A stretch of 14,100 bases of DNA, taken from UBA1146 sp050256555. Its GTDB lineage: Bacteria > Planctomycetota > UBA8108 > UBA1146. The stretch is from contig JBBWWC010000270.1 of assembly GCA_050256555.1 (NCBI GenBank), forward strand, positions 1-14,100, read 5' to 3'. The stretch's first letter is position 1. Each line of letters begins with the position of its first letter. Shown in pieces: positions 13,458 to 14,100 of the stretch. Made by a program: the position numbers and the translations under genes. Under the pieces are notes generated by a model. It searched no databases. It was given only the letters and a program-made list of their open reading frames with translations, and was not told the DNA's origin.

Positions 13458-14100
13458 ATGACGCAAAATAGAATGATGTTGGTCGCTCTTTTGGCAGCAA
13501 CCGTTTGTTTTCTGGCAGCGACACCTGCTGAAGTCACACAGGACGGCGCCGCTCAACTGGGGAAAGAATTGACGACCCTGGGCGCAATACAAGCGGGGAC
13601 CGCCAGCGGCACGATTCCGCCGTGGGAGGGTGGCATCAAGGCACCGATTCCGGGCTGGAAGTCTGGCGATCACTATGCGGATCCATTTCCCGGCGATGAA
13701 CCTCTTTACCGCATCGATGGAAAAAACTACGAGCAATACGCCAAGTTTCTTTCTGCCGGTCAGATAGCAATGCTGAAGCGGTACCCTGACACCTGGTACC
13801 TCAATGTGTACCCATCGCGCAGGACTGTCGCATATCCGGAAGATATCTACGCTGCAGCGGTTGAGAATGCGGCTACCGCTTCTCTGGCCGACGATGGCAA
13901 CGGCGTCAAGGACTGCCGACGCACTTCACCTTTCCCGATTCCGGAGAATGGCCTGCAGGCGATCTGGAATCATATGCTTCGTTATCGTGGAGAGACGATC
14001 GAGAGAACCATCGGGCAGGTCGCTCCAGAACCCGATGGTGACTACACCATGGTTCGCATCGAGGAAGAAGTTCTCTGGCGTTACAACCGCGAGGGTATGA
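13458..14100 (+). CDS. DUF1329 family exported protein (partial, runs off right edge)
   Basis: The first 214 residues of a DUF1329 protein, open to the window end without a stop; family members are usually about 450 residues, so roughly half is present. An N-terminal signal peptide is seen (MTQNRMMLVALLAATVCFLA, with a likely cut near AATPA). The Cys at 17 does not sit in a good lipobox, so a periplasmic rather than lipoprotein form is likely. Family hallmarks are LTTLGAIQAGTASGTIPPW (38-56) and FPIPENGLQAIWNHMLRYRG (159-178). ATG at 13458 has GAGGAGG at 13444-13450, beginning at the last base of the DUF1302 stop codon. The constant pairing with DUF1302 suggests the two proteins act together at the outer membrane, perhaps in movement of hydrophobic molecules. 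An exact role has not been established to my knowledge. Confidence 0.92.
   Translation, partial: MTQNRMMLVALLAATVCFLAATPAEVTQDGAAQLGKELTTLGAIQAGTASGTIPPWEGGIKAPIPGWKSGDHYADPFPGDEPLYRIDGKNYEQYAKFLSAGQIAMLKRYPDTWYLNVYPSRRTVAYPEDIYAAAVENAATASLADDGNGVKDCRRTSPFPIPENGLQAIWNHMLRYRGETIERTIGQVAPEPDGDYTMVRIEEEVLWRYNREGM

Overview
The window looks like chromosomal DNA of a Gram-negative bacterium. The base composition is moderately GC-rich, and GTG and TTG starts are used behind good Shine-Dalgarno sequences. The outer-membrane beta-barrel of the DUF1302 family, its DUF1329 partner and the lipid-A-synthase N-terminal-type membrane protein all imply an outer membrane. The exact lineage cannot be read from the sequence. 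The mix of genes would fit an uncultured delta- or gammaproteobacterium-like organism, but that is a weak guess. There are no tRNAs, rRNAs, CRISPR arrays, insertion sequences or phage genes.

Layout. 1-183 holds no gene, only a C9 run at the very edge and a 15-bp tandem repeat. 184-1098 (+) encodes a ten-helix EamA/DMT permease. It converges on a seven-gene, tightly packed minus-strand block (7609 down to 1120): an amidase of the nitrilase superfamily, a HlyD-type adaptor, an ABC ATPase, two FtsX-type permeases, a family-2 glycosyltransferase and a small LAB_N membrane protein. The last six have gaps of 26 bases or less, or overlap, and read as one operon: a tripartite MacAB/LolCDE-like export or lipid-trafficking ABC system with a polyprenyl-phosphate-type glycosyltransferase and LAB_N protein translated behind it. 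Upstream on the same strand is a Y-family DNA polymerase (dinB-like, 8996-7683).

The 149-base divergent spacer between dinB and the next gene contains a strong palindrome, GCGAACATCTGTTCGC. It matches the GAAC-N4-GTTC type of LexA/SOS box and suggests DNA-damage control of the polymerase.

To the right, 9146-10830 (+) is a translationally coupled pair. One gene is a crotonase that lacks both hydratase glutamates and resembles PaaG-type isomerases. The other is an HSDL2-like short-chain dehydrogenase with a TTG start. They converge on a hotdog-fold acyl-CoA thioesterase (11280-10837, -). A 364-base divergent region with hairpins and an operator-like inverted repeat follows, and then a DUF1302 outer-membrane protein (11645-13444) and a DUF1329 exported protein (13458 to beyond the window edge). 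The right half therefore looks like uptake and CoA-linked breakdown of a hydrophobic acyl, aromatic or steroid-like substrate.

I did not find a clearly novel system. The points most worth checking are the SOS-box palindrome, the DUF1302/DUF1329 module beside acyl-CoA genes, the ABC/GT2/LAB_N operon, the crotonase active-site substitutions and the structured leaders.
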